Source: Hyphomonadaceae bacterium
GTDB taxonomy: Bacteria > Pseudomonadota > Alphaproteobacteria > Caulobacterales > Hyphomonadaceae
DNA length: 64,000 nucleotides
Assembly (NCBI GenBank): GCA_022844475.1
Contig: JALHLR010000015.1
Span: 1 to 64,000, forward strand
Direction: 5' to 3'
A model generated the notes under the pieces. That model searched no databases, had not been told where the DNA came from, and saw nothing but the letters and a program-made list of their open reading frames with translations. Below are positions 26,343 through 36,521 of this stretch, in pieces. How positions within the stretch are numbered: position 1 is the first letter of the stretch; each line of letters starts with the position of its first letter. A program made the translations under genes and the position numbers.

Positions 26343-28574
26343 ATGTCGACGATGGCGCGCAAGACTTCCCCCAAGACTTCCCAGAGCACTGGCAGCAGAA
26401 TCGGACGAACGACGGAGGGATCGGGTGGTCCTTCTGGCTCCGGACCGACCTCGCAGAGACCGCCCCGCGCCCGCCGGGACACGCAGGCGGTCATCGAGCA
26501 GCTCGGCCGCGCCCGCATCGATCCCTACGCCTGGCTCAAGGACGACAATTGGCGGGAGGTCATGCGCGACACGTCCCGTCTGCGCGCCGACATCCGCACA
26601 CATCTCGAAGCCGAGAATGCCTACACGAACACCGCCCTGGAAGCACCGACGACGGCATTGCAGGACGAACTGTTCGAAGAGATGCGCGCCCGCATCAAGG
26701 AGAATGACAGCTCAGTCCCCGCCGTCGACGGCGCCTGGGCGTACTATCGCCGCTTCCGCGAAGGCGGGGAGTACCCGGTCTTCGCACGTCGCCCCACCGA
26801 TCTTGCCTTCGCCGGCAATACGGACGCCGAACAACTGCTGATAGACGGCGACGCCCTCGCCAAAGGCTGCGACTACTTCGATATCCGCAAGGTCTCGCAC
26901 TCGCCGGATCACCGCCTGATCGCCTTCGCCGTCGACGACAAGGGCTCGGAGTTCTACACGCTTCACATCCGCGACTGCCTCACCGGCGCCGAGGTAGACA
27001 CGATCCGCGACACCTATGGTGACTTCGTCTGGGGCGAGGATTCGAAATCGGTCTTCTGGGTCGCGCGCGACGAGAATGTCCGCCCCGTCGCCGTCTTCTG
27101 CCGCCGCATCGAGAGCAGCGCCGACGAACTCGTCTACCGCGAGCAGGACCCCGGCTTCTTCGTCGGCCTACAGAAGAGCGAGTCCCGCCGCTTCATCTTC
27201 GTCGTCGCCAACGACCACACGACGACCGAGTGGCGATACATGCGCACCGGCAGCGACAGCCATGCACTGACACTGATCGCCGAACGCGAACCCGGCGTCG
27301 ACTACTCCGTCGTCGACTTCGACAACCGCTTCTGGATCCGGACCAACCGCAACGGCGCCGTCGATTTCGCTCTGGTGTCTGCACCGCACGACCAGCCCGA
27401 GGAAGAGAACTGGCGCATAGAGATTCCGCACCGCCCTGGTATCCTGCTGCTCGATCTCGAGCCCTTCGCCGATTTCATCACGCGCATGGAGCGCGAGAAC
27501 GGCCTGCCGCGCATCATCGTGCGCGAGCGCGCCACCGGCGCCGAACACGCGATCGACTTCGCCGAGGCGGCCTATTCCCTCGGCATGTCCAGCGGCTATC
27601 AGTGGGACTCGCCCTGGCTGCGCTTCGAATACTCCTCCCCCAGCACCCCGGCGCAGGTCTTCGACTACGATATGCGCTCGCGCCAGCGCATCCTCCGCAA
27701 GACGCAGGTCGTGCCCTCAGGCCACAACCCCGACGACTACGTCGTCGACCGCATCGACGCGCCCGCAGACGACGGCGCGCTTGTGCCCGTCACGCTGCTT
27801 CGCCACCGCACGACCCCGCTTGATGGCACGGCCCCCGTGCTGCTCTACGGCTACGGCTCCTACGGCATCACCCTGCCCGCCGACTTCCGCACCGGGCGCC
27901 TGAGCCTTGTCGATCGCGGCTTCATCTACGCCACCGCCGACGTGCGCGGTTCGATGGCGAAAGGCTACCAGTGGTATCTCGATGGCAAGCTGGAGAAGAA
28001 GGCCAACACCTTCACCGACTTCGTCGCCGCGGGCCGCCACCTCGTCAGCCTCGGCTACACCTCGCGCGGCCGTATCGTCGCGATGGGCGGCTCGGCGGGC
28101 GGGCTGCTCATGGGCGTCGCCGTCAATCTCGACCCGACCCTGTTCGGCGGCATCATCGCCGCCGTGCCCTTCGTCGATGTGCTCAACACCATGTCGGACG
28201 AGACCCTGCCGCTCACCCCGCCCGAATGGCCCGAATGGGGCAACCCCCTGATCGACGCCGATGCCTACGACCGGATCGAAGCCTACTCGCCCTACGATCA
28301 GGTCTCCGCGCGCGCTTATCCGCCCATGCTGATAACCGGCGGACTGACTGACCCGCGCGTCACGTATTGGGAACCCGCCAAATGGGCCGCCGCCCTGCGC
28401 CACGAAGCGCCAGATGGCGGCCCCTACTTCCTCAAGATCAACATGGACGCTGGCCATGGTGGGGTGTCGGGCCGCTTCGCCAGCCTCAAGGAAACTGCGC
28501 TGGAATTCGCGTTCGCCCTCGCCTGCGTCGGTCGCGCGACCTTGCCGGGCTGGCGAGGCCGCCCGGTCGCCTGA
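26343..28574 (+). CDS. ptrB: Oligopeptidase B (S9A serine peptidase)
   Basis: 743 residues, slightly longer than family norm because of a Ser/Thr/Pro/Arg-rich N-terminal segment of about 45 residues. The rest has the beta-propeller domain followed by the hydrolase domain: catalytic Ser in GGSAGGLLMG, Asp in GLTDPRVTYWEP and His in AGHGGVSGR. Oligopeptidase B cleaves short peptides after Lys or Arg in the cytoplasm. No signal peptide is seen. The exact start is uncertain, since an ATG three codons downstream (26352) is equally possible. Confidence 0.93.
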   Translation: MSTMARKTSPKTSQSTGSRIGRTTEGSGGPSGSGPTSQRPPRARRDTQAVIEQLGRARIDPYAWLKDDNWREVMRDTSRLRADIRTHLEAENAYTNTALEAPTTALQDELFEEMRARIKENDSSVPAVDGAWAYYRRFREGGEYPVFARRPTDLAFAGNTDAEQLLIDGDALAKGCDYFDIRKVSHSPDHRLIAFAVDDKGSEFYTLHIRDCLTGAEVDTIRDTYGDFVWGEDSKSVFWVARDENVRPVAVFCRRIESSADELVYREQDPGFFVGLQKSESRRFIFVVANDHTTTEWRYMRTGSDSHALTLIAEREPGVDYSVVDFDNRFWIRTNRNGAVDFALVSAPHDQPEEENWRIEIPHRPGILLLDLEPFADFITRMERENGLPRIIVRERATGAEHAIDFAEAAYSLGMSSGYQWDSPWLRFEYSSPSTPAQVFDYDMRSRQRILRKTQVVPSGHNPDDYVVDRIDAPADDGALVPVTLLRHRTTPLDGTAPVLLYGYGSYGITLPADFRTGRLSLVDRGFIYATADVRGSMAKGYQWYLDGKLEKKANTFTDFVAAGRHLVSLGYTSRGRIVAMGGSAGGLLMGVAVNLDPTLFGGIIAAVPFVDVLNTMSDETLPLTPPEWPEWGNPLIDADAYDRIEAYSPYDQVSARAYPPMLITGGLTDPRVTYWEPAKWAAALRHEAPDGGPYFLKINMDAGHGGVSGRFASLKETALEFAFALACVGRATLPGWRGRPVA

Positions 28575-28649
28575 CGCTCCTGGACTTCCCGCACTTGCCC
28601 TGCCGCCCCACTCTGGGTAGGTCAGTTCGAGTTGGGGATGTAACGCGTC

Positions 28650-29318
28650 ATGGATCTACCGAACGAGCCGACTGCGAGCGTGAACGCGAAACGCGCTTCG
28701 CGCGCCAAGCCACGCGTCGACAAGGAAGCGCGAAGAGCGGAATACCTCCGCGCCGCGGCGCACGCCTTCCTCACTCGCGGCGCATCCGCATCGATGCAGG
28801 ATGTCGCTGACGCGGCTGGCGCCCCCAAGCCCGTCTTCTATCGCATCTTCCCCTCGCGCGCCGAGCTGATCGAAACACTGTTCGCGCACGTCCACAGTAC
28901 AATCGTGAAGACACAACAGGGCAAGTGGGACGGCCATGGCTGGGCCCTGCGTGTCGTCTATCTCGAAGCGAAGAAGGACCGGGAAATCTTCCTCGTCGTG
29001 CTCAAGACATTCGGCGGCGATCCGGCGCTCGCGCCCTTGCGCGAAAAGCTGCTCGACCTCGTCTACAGACAAGCCGCCAAATTCTTCGCACCCGCTGATG
29101 GCGCGCCGCCCGGCCAGCCCGACCGGACGGCCCGCGCGTCCCGCACCATGACCGGCCTGATGTTCGACACGCTGGTCGCGTGGCTCGAAGACAATGACGG
29201 ACTGACGGACGAGAAGCGTTTCGTCTGGTGGGGCCGCATCGTACGCGAATGGCACCTCGCCACCCGCGAAGCTTACGACCTCGACGCTGCCGAACGACGC
29301 GCGGACGGATCTGTCTAG
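28650..29318 (+). CDS. TetR-family transcriptional regulator
   Basis: A 222-residue protein with an N-terminal helix-turn-helix: RRAEYLRAAAHAFLTRGASASMQDVADAAGAPKPVFYRIFPSRAEL in pieces matches the TetR pattern, with the recognition helix KPVFYRIF. The C-terminal domain is helical and would bind an unknown ligand. It follows ptrB by 75 bases on the same strand and its stop shares a CTAG with the convergent FGE gene stop. The target is unknown; no operator could be identified. Confidence 0.88.
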   Translation: MDLPNEPTASVNAKRASRAKPRVDKEARRAEYLRAAAHAFLTRGASASMQDVADAAGAPKPVFYRIFPSRAELIETLFAHVHSTIVKTQQGKWDGHGWALRVVYLEAKKDREIFLVVLKTFGGDPALAPLREKLLDLVYRQAAKFFAPADGAPPGQPDRTARASRTMTGLMFDTLVAWLEDNDGLTDEKRFVWWGRIVREWHLATREAYDLDAAERRADGSV

Positions 29319-30211
29319 TGCGCGTCCCCAGCGCATCTGAACCCGACATGCATGAGTGAGGTGTCGGGCGTCGCGTGCGAACGCGCCGTCGCCCGAAAGC
29401 CCTCGCACACGCCCTCGCTGCAGAGGAACGATCCACCGCGCTGGACACGCTCGTTCACCGTGCGCGCGCCTCCGGGTGCGGCCGGATACGAAAGATACGC
29501 CGATGAGGTCCATTCCCAGACATTGCCCGCCATGTCGGTAAGGCCCGACGGCGCTTCGCCGAACGCGCCAACAGGCGAGGTCCCAAGATACCCGTCATCG
29601 CCCGTGTCCATGATCGGAAAGACGCCCTGCCATGCATTCAGCCTGAATTTCGCGTCGAACGAGGCAGGGGTCCCGGACCTGAAAACCGTCCCATCCGGCG
29701 TTTGGCCCAGCTGGGCGGCGCGCTCCCACTCGAACTCCGTCGGCAGCCGCGCCCCATGCAATGCGCAATAGGCGGTTGCATCGTTCCACGACACCTGGGT
29801 CACCGGATGATCCGCCTCTGCAGCATCCTTGTCGGGCCCACGCGGATGTTTCCACGTCGCGCCTTCCACCATCAGCCAGGCGCCATCGCCCTTGCTGAGT
29901 ACGCCGGCGCCGCCGAACTTTTCAGCCTCGGTCACATAGCCTGTCTTTTCGACGAATGCCGCGAACTGGGCCACCGTCACGGGCGAGCGGTCCATCCGGA
30001 AAGTGGCGATGTCTAGCGTGAACGCAGGCCGCTCATTGCGCGGCGCGCTGTCATCGCCGATCTGCACACGTGCACCGGGTATCTCCACCATCACCGCATC
30101 GCGTGTCAGGGATGGCGGCGAACAGGCGGCGAGCACAGATGCGACCAGCAGGACCGATGCCGTCCCGCTCCTTGAAGCCAGGAAGGACGAAGACGCCAGC
30201 CTGCCAGTCAT
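29315..30211 (-). CDS. Lipoprotein formylglycine-generating enzyme (sulfatase-modifying)
   Basis: The ATG at 30211 overlaps the sulfatase stop (ATGA); the open frame upstream lies inside the sulfatase gene. The 298-residue protein has a lipobox (SVLAAC, Cys30), then an FGE-sulfatase domain: VMVEIPGARVQIGDD, PVTQVSWNDATAYCA, LPTEFEWERAA, NVWEWTSS. The two active Cys of true FGEs are present (Cys264 and Cys269 in FLCSEGVCEGFRATARS), so it should be an active oxidase rather than a lectin-like homologue. FGE converts the Cys in the CXPXR motif of sulfatases to formylglycine. A lipid-anchored, exported FGE is unusual; its partner sulfatase is also a lipoprotein. Confidence 0.9.
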   Translation of the reverse strand: MTGRLASSSFLASRSGTASVLLVASVLAACSPPSLTRDAVMVEIPGARVQIGDDSAPRNERPAFTLDIATFRMDRSPVTVAQFAAFVEKTGYVTEAEKFGGAGVLSKGDGAWLMVEGATWKHPRGPDKDAAEADHPVTQVSWNDATAYCALHGARLPTEFEWERAAQLGQTPDGTVFRSGTPASFDAKFRLNAWQGVFPIMDTGDDGYLGTSPVGAFGEAPSGLTDMAGNVWEWTSSAYLSYPAAPGGARTVNERVQRGGSFLCSEGVCEGFRATARSHATPDTSLMHVGFRCAGDAH

Positions 30212-31659
30212 ATCGGCAACTCGAAAGGCGTGCCGCAAACATTGTAGTTCGTGAACGGCCGCGACGGCCATGCCGGGTCCTTCAGGTCCTTCGCCCAAAG
30301 GTCGAACGCGTCGTTCAACTCCTTCAGCTTCGCCGGTTCGCTGGCCGCAAGGTTGGTGGTCTCGTTGAGATCGTCCTTCAGGTTGAACAGATAGGTGAAC
30401 TTGCCATCGAGGCTCTTCCAAAGCTTCCAGTCGCCCTTGCGGATCGAGGCGTGAGGCGTCCGGCGCCAGGCCAGCTGGTCATGCGGTATCCCGCTTGCCT
30501 GCCCACGGAGGAACGGCACGAGATCGACGCCGTCGAACACGCGATCGGTTGGCAGCTTGCCGCCCGCCGCCGTCAGCGACGTCGTGAACACGTCCATCGT
30601 GGAGACGATCTCGCGATAGACCTTGCCTGCCTCCAGCCGGTCAGGCCATTTCACCATGAACGGAACGCGTGTCCCGCCCTCATAGTGGCTCAGCTTGCCG
30701 CCGCGCAGCGGCTGGCAATCGCAGATGCCTTGCACATAGGCCGCGCATCCATTGTCCGACATGAAATACACGATGGTGTTCCCGCTTTCGCCTGATGCCT
30801 CCACTGCATCCAGAATGGCGCCCACCTGATCGTCCAGCGCGGAGATCATCGAGGCATAGACCCGCATGCCCTCGTCCTTGATATGCAGGAAGCGGTCATA
30901 ATACTTCTTCGTCGTCTGCAGCGGCGTGTGCGGCGCGGTGAAGGCCGTGTAGAGGAAATAGGGCGTGTCGCTCGCTGCATTGCGCGTCACGAACTCCACG
31001 GCGCGCTCGCCAAGGTATTCGGTAAGATAGCGGTCTTCGTTCTCGATCACCTTCCGCGTCGGACCTTCAAAGATCCTGTTGTGCGCTGTCCGCAAAGGCG
31101 TTGGGCGCGAATCCGTACCCTCGAGCTCCGCGAAGATTTCGTCTGGCGCATCGGGGTTCATGTAGGACGTCGCCCCCGTCAGCAGTCCAACGAATTCATC
31201 GTACCCGCGGTTGGTCGGATAGAAATCGTCGTTCGACCCCAGATGCCACTTGCCCACCAGCCCGGTCTGATAGCCAAGATCATTGAGCGCCTTGGCCAAC
31301 GTGATCTCGCCTGTGGGCAGGCCGAGATTCTGCTCGACATCGCGGGCAGGCGGCCCGTTGTTGAACTCGAACCCGAACCGGTCAGGATGCCGGCCCGTGT
31401 TCACGCCCGCGCGCGAGGGCGAACACACCGGCGCCGCAGAATACCCGTCCGTGAAGATTACCCCAGACTTGGCAATGCGGTCGATATTCGGCGTCAGGAT
31501 CCGCTTGCCGCCGTAGGAGGAAATGTCGGCATAGCCAAGATCGTCCGCAATGATGACGACGATGTTGGGCTGCTCCGCTTCCGGGGGCCGTTCCGTCGGC
31601 GCTGCGCAGGCGGTTGCGAACGCTGCGACAACCGCCGCCAGTGACAATACAGACCGCAT
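30208..31659 (-). CDS. Cys-type sulfatase lipoprotein
   Basis: Start at 31659, with GGGGAG upstream. The 483-residue protein has a signal peptide with a lipobox-like Cys18 (FATAC), so it is probably a lipoprotein. Alkaline-phosphatase-superfamily sulfatase features: IADDLGY (metal Asp), the modification site CSPSR with Cys79 as the residue to become formylglycine, GKWHLG, and a metal site around SDNG. The substrate class is unknown; sulfated polysaccharides are plausible. The end overlaps the FGE gene by four bases, giving a coupled enzyme/activator pair. A divergent esterase gene starts 140 bases away. Confidence 0.93.
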   Translation of the reverse strand: MRSVLSLAAVVAAFATACAAPTERPPEAEQPNIVVIIADDLGYADISSYGGKRILTPNIDRIAKSGVIFTDGYSAAPVCSPSRAGVNTGRHPDRFGFEFNNGPPARDVEQNLGLPTGEITLAKALNDLGYQTGLVGKWHLGSNDDFYPTNRGYDEFVGLLTGATSYMNPDAPDEIFAELEGTDSRPTPLRTAHNRIFEGPTRKVIENEDRYLTEYLGERAVEFVTRNAASDTPYFLYTAFTAPHTPLQTTKKYYDRFLHIKDEGMRVYASMISALDDQVGAILDAVEASGESGNTIVYFMSDNGCAAYVQGICDCQPLRGGKLSHYEGGTRVPFMVKWPDRLEAGKVYREIVSTMDVFTTSLTAAGGKLPTDRVFDGVDLVPFLRGQASGIPHDQLAWRRTPHASIRKGDWKLWKSLDGKFTYLFNLKDDLNETTNLAASEPAKLKELNDAFDLWAKDLKDPAWPSRPFTNYNVCGTPFELPI

Positions 31660-31798
31660 GTCCGTCTCTCCCCGGATGCGCAACGGCCGAATTTCGCGGC
31701 GCGTCGTCAATTATCGCGATACGTGGTAGCAACACTATTGTCGTTCACTCTGCGGTCAAGCAAAGGCTGCCAGCTTGAGGCATCCGAGGGGACACCAC

Positions 31799-32749
31799 AT
31801 GAAACATGGCCTATCGCTCGCGCTTGCAGCCTCGCTTGCCCTTCTTGCCGCATGCTCCGCAGCGGCGCAGCCCGACGGGCGCGTCGCCGCGCGCGCTGCG
31901 ACGGACGACGTGAAAATCCAGCACGATGGCCGCGAGCGTCGCTATCTCATCAGCGATTTTTCCGGCGGCAAGCCCGCGCCGGTAGTGTTCGTGCTCCACG
32001 GCGGCGGCGGGCATCCCGAGAATGCACAGAGTATGTCGCAGTTCGACGTGATCGCCGCCCGGGAAAAGTTCATCGTCGTCTATCCGGGTGGAACCGGCGG
32101 CATGCCCGGGGGACGCCTGCTAACGTGGAACGCTGGCCATTGCTGCGCCTACGCCCTTGACAACAAGGTCGATGATGTCGGGTTCATCCGCACCATCATG
32201 GACGAGCTGGTCGCCTCAGGCCGCGCCGACCCGAAACGCATCTACGTCACCGGCATGTCCAACGGTGCGATGATGAGCCATGTGCTCGCCCGCGAACTGT
32301 CAGGCCGCATCGCCGCCATCGGACCCATCGTCGGGGCCACGTTCGGAGACGAACCGGCGCCGAAGGGGCCGGTGGCTGCGGTCATCTTCGTCGGTCAGGA
32401 CGACCAGACGGTTCCCGCCTCGGGCGGCCCTCTGGGCGGGGCAACCAAGCGCGGCGGGCGCTCGGCCGAAGACCGCAACGTCGCCCCCGACATCGACCAG
32501 GCATCCTACTGGGCGAAAACCAACGGATGCGCACGCCCGGTCGAATCACGCGATGCAAAGGGCAAGGCAGTGGAACTCCGCTGGGAGAAATGCACCTCCG
32601 GCAGGCCTGTTCATTTTTACAGGGTTGCAAACAACGGGCATGCCTGGCCCGGCGGCAAGGCTGGCCGCGCCGAAGCCGACCAGCCGACCCCGGATGTCGA
32701 CGCCAGCGAGATGATGTGGCGGTTTTTCACCGCCAACCCGAAACCCTGA
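31799..32749 (+). CDS. LpqC-type esterase/depolymerase lipoprotein
   Basis: An ATG at 31799 with GAGGGGA upstream gives a 316-residue alpha/beta-hydrolase. The lipobox LLAAC places a lipid on Cys19. The oxyanion segment is VLHGGGGHPENAQS, the nucleophile Ser is in GMSNGAMM, and the family-specific NAGHCCAYALDNKVDDVGF is present; the catalytic His is in NNGHAWPGG. This family (LpqC, PHB depolymerase, feruloyl/acetylxylan esterases) cleaves ester bonds in polymers. Together with the divergent sulfatase it may act on decorated polysaccharides, an inference from position. Confidence 0.88.
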   Translation: MKHGLSLALAASLALLAACSAAAQPDGRVAARAATDDVKIQHDGRERRYLISDFSGGKPAPVVFVLHGGGGHPENAQSMSQFDVIAAREKFIVVYPGGTGGMPGGRLLTWNAGHCCAYALDNKVDDVGFIRTIMDELVASGRADPKRIYVTGMSNGAMMSHVLARELSGRIAAIGPIVGATFGDEPAPKGPVAAVIFVGQDDQTVPASGGPLGGATKRGGRSAEDRNVAPDIDQASYWAKTNGCARPVESRDAKGKAVELRWEKCTSGRPVHFYRVANNGHAWPGGKAGRAEADQPTPDVDASEMMWRFFTANPKP

Positions 32750-32775
32750 TACCCTCCGCCGCGCTCAAAGATGAA

Positions 32776-32813
32776 CAGCCCCGCGGCCACCTTTCCGCCA
32801 CAGGGCTGGTTTT
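32776..32813 (+). terminator. Possible terminator after the LpqC-type gene
   Basis: CAGCCC at 32776 pairs with GGGCTG ending at 32808, with an inner GCGG/CCGC helix, then GTTTT. A second small stem (CCGC AGGT GCGG) followed by GGTTTTCTCTT lies at 32857-32880 and could add to termination. Confidence 0.45.
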
Positions 32814-32994
32814 GGAATTCAGGCCTCGCGGGGCTGGGCCGGGATTCCGTCACGAACCGCAGGTGCGGGGTTTTCTCTTACCGCGCGGCAGGCTAGGCAG
32901 GCTCTGGCCAGGGCCGGTAGGGGCGTCTGGCCGTCAGGTCGCCCCGCGACGTTCCGAGTGCAGTGTTCCGGTTGTTCAGGAGTAGACGGCTTTC

Positions 32995-35900
32995 ATGACG
33001 TTCAAGGTCCGCCTGCTGCTTGGAGCCGCAGCTCCGCTCGTTTTCACACTTCCCGCCGCCGCCCAGGTGACGATCTCGACCGCCACAACCACGCCGGTCC
33101 AGACCGCAACCGCTAGCAGTGGCGCCCCCTCCGACATAACCATCAGTTCGCCATCGGGAAGCATCACGCCCGCCGCGGCCAACACGACCGCGGTGACGGT
33201 CAACAGCAGCAACGACATCATCAACAACGGCGCAATCACGTTCAACAACCTGAACGACACCATCGGCGTACGCCTGCTCCCCGGCCTTACCGGCAGCTAT
33301 GGCGGCAGTGGCGCGATCAACCTGATCGAGGATTACACGCGCGTCGACACCGCCGCGGACACCGATACCGAACTTGACGGCCCGCTTGCCCAGGGAACCA
33401 ACCGCTACGGCATTCTTCTCGATCCGGGTGGGACGTTCACCGGCGACATCCGCATCGATGCGACCAACAATGTCACAACACCAGTCGGCGGCTCGATCAA
33501 CGTCGAAGGCAACAACTCCGCCGGCGTCTCGCTCCAGTCGAACCTTGCTGGAAGTTATATTCAGAACGGCGTCGTTTCCGTTACCGGCACGAACACGATC
33601 GGCGTCGACATCCGCGGCGACGTGACCGGCAACATCCAGATCGGCAGCGAACCTGTTACCACAGGCACGGCTGGCGTGGCCGGCGCCACGATCGCCGGCG
33701 GCGTCTCCGTCCGCGGCGAAAGCGCGGTCGGCGTGCGGGTTCTGGGCGATGTGGCAGGCGAGTTCATGATCGACGGCTCGATCTCATCAACCGGATTCGC
33801 ACAGGGCGAGACCAACAACTACGAAGACCCCGATGACGCCGATACCAACAATGAAGGTCCCGATGAGCCTGTAGCGCTTGACCCCGATGACCTGCTCGTC
33901 GGCGGGTCAGCCGTCGAGATCCGTGGCGACCTGGCTCGCGGTTTCCTGAACAATGGCGCGGCGATCGGCGTTCCCGACACCACCCCTGACACCAAGGACG
34001 CGATCCAGAACTTTGACGAGAACCGCGCGCGCGGCGTGATCAGCACCCTTGGCTCGGCGCCAGCGGTCACCATTCGCTCACTCGACGGCGCCGCGGGCGA
34101 CGCCATCCTGCTCGGGCGTGTCCGGGAAACGATCATCGACAACCTCGACGACGACAATGACGACAATCTCACCGAGGTCATCGCGACGTTCAACTACGAC
34201 TACGGATTCATCAATCGCGGCGCGATCGAATCAAGCGGCGTGAACGTCGGCTTCAACGCGACCGGCCTTCTGATCGCCGGGTCGGCAGACGGCCTGCACT
34301 CGACGACAGTCGCGGGCGGGATCTTCAATGGAGGCGGTATTGCAGCCACGTCCTTCGAGGCGAACGCCAATGCCGTCGTGATCGGCGCGGGCGCCACGAC
34401 GCCGCAATTCGTCAACAATGGCTCGATCACCGCCACAGCCAACACCCAGACAACGCACGACTCCTATGGCGTGCGGATCGAGGCCGGCGCGGATATCAGC
34501 GCCGTGACCAACAATGGCCTGATACTGGCCAGCGTCGACAGTTTCTCGGGCGACGCCATCGCCTTCCAGGACCTCTCCGGCTCGGTCGACACCTTCGTCA
34601 ACAACTCCCGCCTTACCGCCGGCTTCTTCGACGACAACCTCACCGATAACATCACTGACGGTACGGGGCGCACGATCGCGCTCGACCTGTCACACAGCGC
34701 CGGCAACGTGCTGATCACCCAGACCGATGCAATCGACAATGCGCGGATCATTGGCGATGTGCTGACCGGCGTCGGCTCGGACCGCTTCGATCTGCTGTCA
34801 GGCCAGGTAATCGGCGACGTCAATCTCGGCGCCGGTGCGGGCTCTGACACACTCAACGTCTCAAGCGCCTCGCTGAGCGGCAACGCGATCTTCGGCGGCG
34901 CTGGCGCAAGCGTCTTGTTCAACGGCGGCCTGATGGCCGGCGACATCACGCTCGGCAGTACATCCGGCGCGCTGTCGTTCACCAACAACTCGAACTTCCT
35001 CGGCGACATCACCCGCACAGGCGGCGGCGCGATGTCGCTCACAGTCGACAACTCGACCGTAAACAACCTCGCCACGGGCACACTGAACCTCTCGTCGATG
35101 TCGCTGGCAAACAATGCCCGCATCGGCATTGCGATCAATAACGCCCGCATTGCCGGCAACATCCCCAACTTCAACATCTCCGGAACGGCCAACATCGGGG
35201 CTAACACCCGGTTCAATCCGGTCTTCGATCAATTCACGAACCAGACCTTCACCCTGCGCATAGTCAACGCAGGCACGATCAATCTCGGCGGCCCGCTTTC
35301 GGGCATGATCAATGCCACGGGGCCTTTCCTCTACAACGCCCAACTGGTTCAGCCGAACCCGAATGCGATCGATCTTGTACTCGAAGTGAAGGATGCTGCC
35401 GAGCTCGGCCTCAACAACCGGCAATCTGGGGCTTATGGCGCGGTGCTCGGCCTCATGGAGGAGTCAGACACGGTCGCCTCGGCCCTGACGACGCCCACCA
35501 CAGCTGCCGAATTCCAGCGCGGCTTCTCCGACATGCTGCCCGCCAACGATGCATCGGTTCTCCGAGTCCTCGCCACCAACGCATCTGCCGCGTTCGGCGC
35601 CACCGCCAACCGCCTCGATATGATCTCGAGCAAGCCGGATGCTCCTGGCGGAGCATGGACAGAAGAGTTCGGTGTCTACCATACAGCCGACGCAAGCGCC
35701 GACTCCGTCGAACTGTCCGGCGGCGGCTTCGGTGTTGCGGCGGGCCTGGACCTGATCTCCACCGGCAACGCGCTCATCGGCACATTCCTCTCGCTCGAGT
35801 CCATCGAGATGGAAGAGGAAGGCCGCAGCTCGGCCCCGCTCAACGTCTCGCAGACATCGATCGGCGCCTATGCCGGATGGGTCAACGGCAACCTCGCGGT

Positions 35901-36489
35901 CAACGGCGCGGCCTCCTACGGCTTCATCGATTTCTCGTCCGACCGTGAAGTCGCGGTTGGCACACTGGCTGAACGGCTGCGCGGCCAATGGACAGGGTCG
36001 AGCTATTCCGCCTCAGGCCGGGCCACCTACACGGTTCCGCTCGGCTGGCTCGATGTGAAACCCTTCATCGGCGCGGATTACACTGGCTTCCAGCAGGACG
36101 GCTATCGGGAGGCAGCATCCTCGCTCGATGACCTCGAAATCATTGCCGGCGACAGCGACGCCTCGCTCGCCACGGCCTCCTACGGCCTCCAGCTCATCGG
36201 CAATCTCGGCGGCGACGATGCATACACGTTCCGCCCGGAGATCTCCGCCGGCTACCGCAGCATCCTCAACTGGGACGCAACGCCTGCGACGCTCGCCTTC
36301 GCGGGCGGACCCACGGGCTCCACCTTCACGCTCAATCCCGGCGTCGAACCGGAAGATGCGATCGTCGCCGGTCTTGGGATCAACATCGATAGCCAGTTCC
36401 TGAACGTCAAAGTGGGCTACGATACCGAGATCTCCGACACAGCGACGACGCACTATGGTTCAGTGACGCTGCGCCTCGCATTCTGGTAG
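32995..36489 (+). CDS. Autotransporter (type V secretion) with repeat-rich passenger and C-terminal barrel
   Basis: 1164 residues. Signal peptide 1-24 (LPAAAQ end), then a passenger of about 800 residues rich in Gly, Asn, Asp, Ser, Thr with the alternating hydrophobic pattern of a beta-helix. Asp-rich segments (EDPDDADTNNEGPDE and DNLDDDNDDN) could bind cations. From about residue 875 the C-terminus has the alternating amphipathic strands of an autotransporter barrel (GGAWTEEFGVYHTADAS, GSSYSASGRATYTVPL) and ends HYGSVTLRLAFW with a terminal aromatic as needed for outer-membrane insertion. No catalytic site was seen in the passenger; adhesion or surface structure is a reasonable guess. No linker protease site is evident. 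Confidence 0.9.
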   Translation: MTFKVRLLLGAAAPLVFTLPAAAQVTISTATTTPVQTATASSGAPSDITISSPSGSITPAAANTTAVTVNSSNDIINNGAITFNNLNDTIGVRLLPGLTGSYGGSGAINLIEDYTRVDTAADTDTELDGPLAQGTNRYGILLDPGGTFTGDIRIDATNNVTTPVGGSINVEGNNSAGVSLQSNLAGSYIQNGVVSVTGTNTIGVDIRGDVTGNIQIGSEPVTTGTAGVAGATIAGGVSVRGESAVGVRVLGDVAGEFMIDGSISSTGFAQGETNNYEDPDDADTNNEGPDEPVALDPDDLLVGGSAVEIRGDLARGFLNNGAAIGVPDTTPDTKDAIQNFDENRARGVISTLGSAPAVTIRSLDGAAGDAILLGRVRETIIDNLDDDNDDNLTEVIATFNYDYGFINRGAIESSGVNVGFNATGLLIAGSADGLHSTTVAGGIFNGGGIAATSFEANANAVVIGAGATTPQFVNNGSITATANTQTTHDSYGVRIEAGADISAVTNNGLILASVDSFSGDAIAFQDLSGSVDTFVNNSRLTAGFFDDNLTDNITDGTGRTIALDLSHSAGNVLITQTDAIDNARIIGDVLTGVGSDRFDLLSGQVIGDVNLGAGAGSDTLNVSSASLSGNAIFGGAGASVLFNGGLMAGDITLGSTSGALSFTNNSNFLGDITRTGGGAMSLTVDNSTVNNLATGTLNLSSMSLANNARIGIAINNARIAGNIPNFNISGTANIGANTRFNPVFDQFTNQTFTLRIVNAGTINLGGPLSGMINATGPFLYNAQLVQPNPNAIDLVLEVKDAAELGLNNRQSGAYGAVLGLMEESDTVASALTTPTTAAEFQRGFSDMLPANDASVLRVLATNASAAFGATANRLDMISSKPDAPGGAWTEEFGVYHTADASADSVELSGGGFGVAAGLDLISTGNALIGTFLSLESIEMEEEGRSSAPLNVSQTSIGAYAGWVNGNLAVNGAASYGFIDFSSDREVAVGTLAERLRGQWTGSSYSASGRATYTVPLGWLDVKPFIGADYTGFQQDGYREAASSLDDLEIIAGDSDASLATASYGLQLIGNLGGDDAYTFRPEISAGYRSILNWDATPATLAFAGGPTGSTFTLNPGVEPEDAIVAGLGINIDSQFLNVKVGYDTEISDTATTHYGSVTLRLAFW

Positions 36490-36521
36490 AACGCGAGGCA
36501 CGGGCAGGAAAGGTTCGCGAG

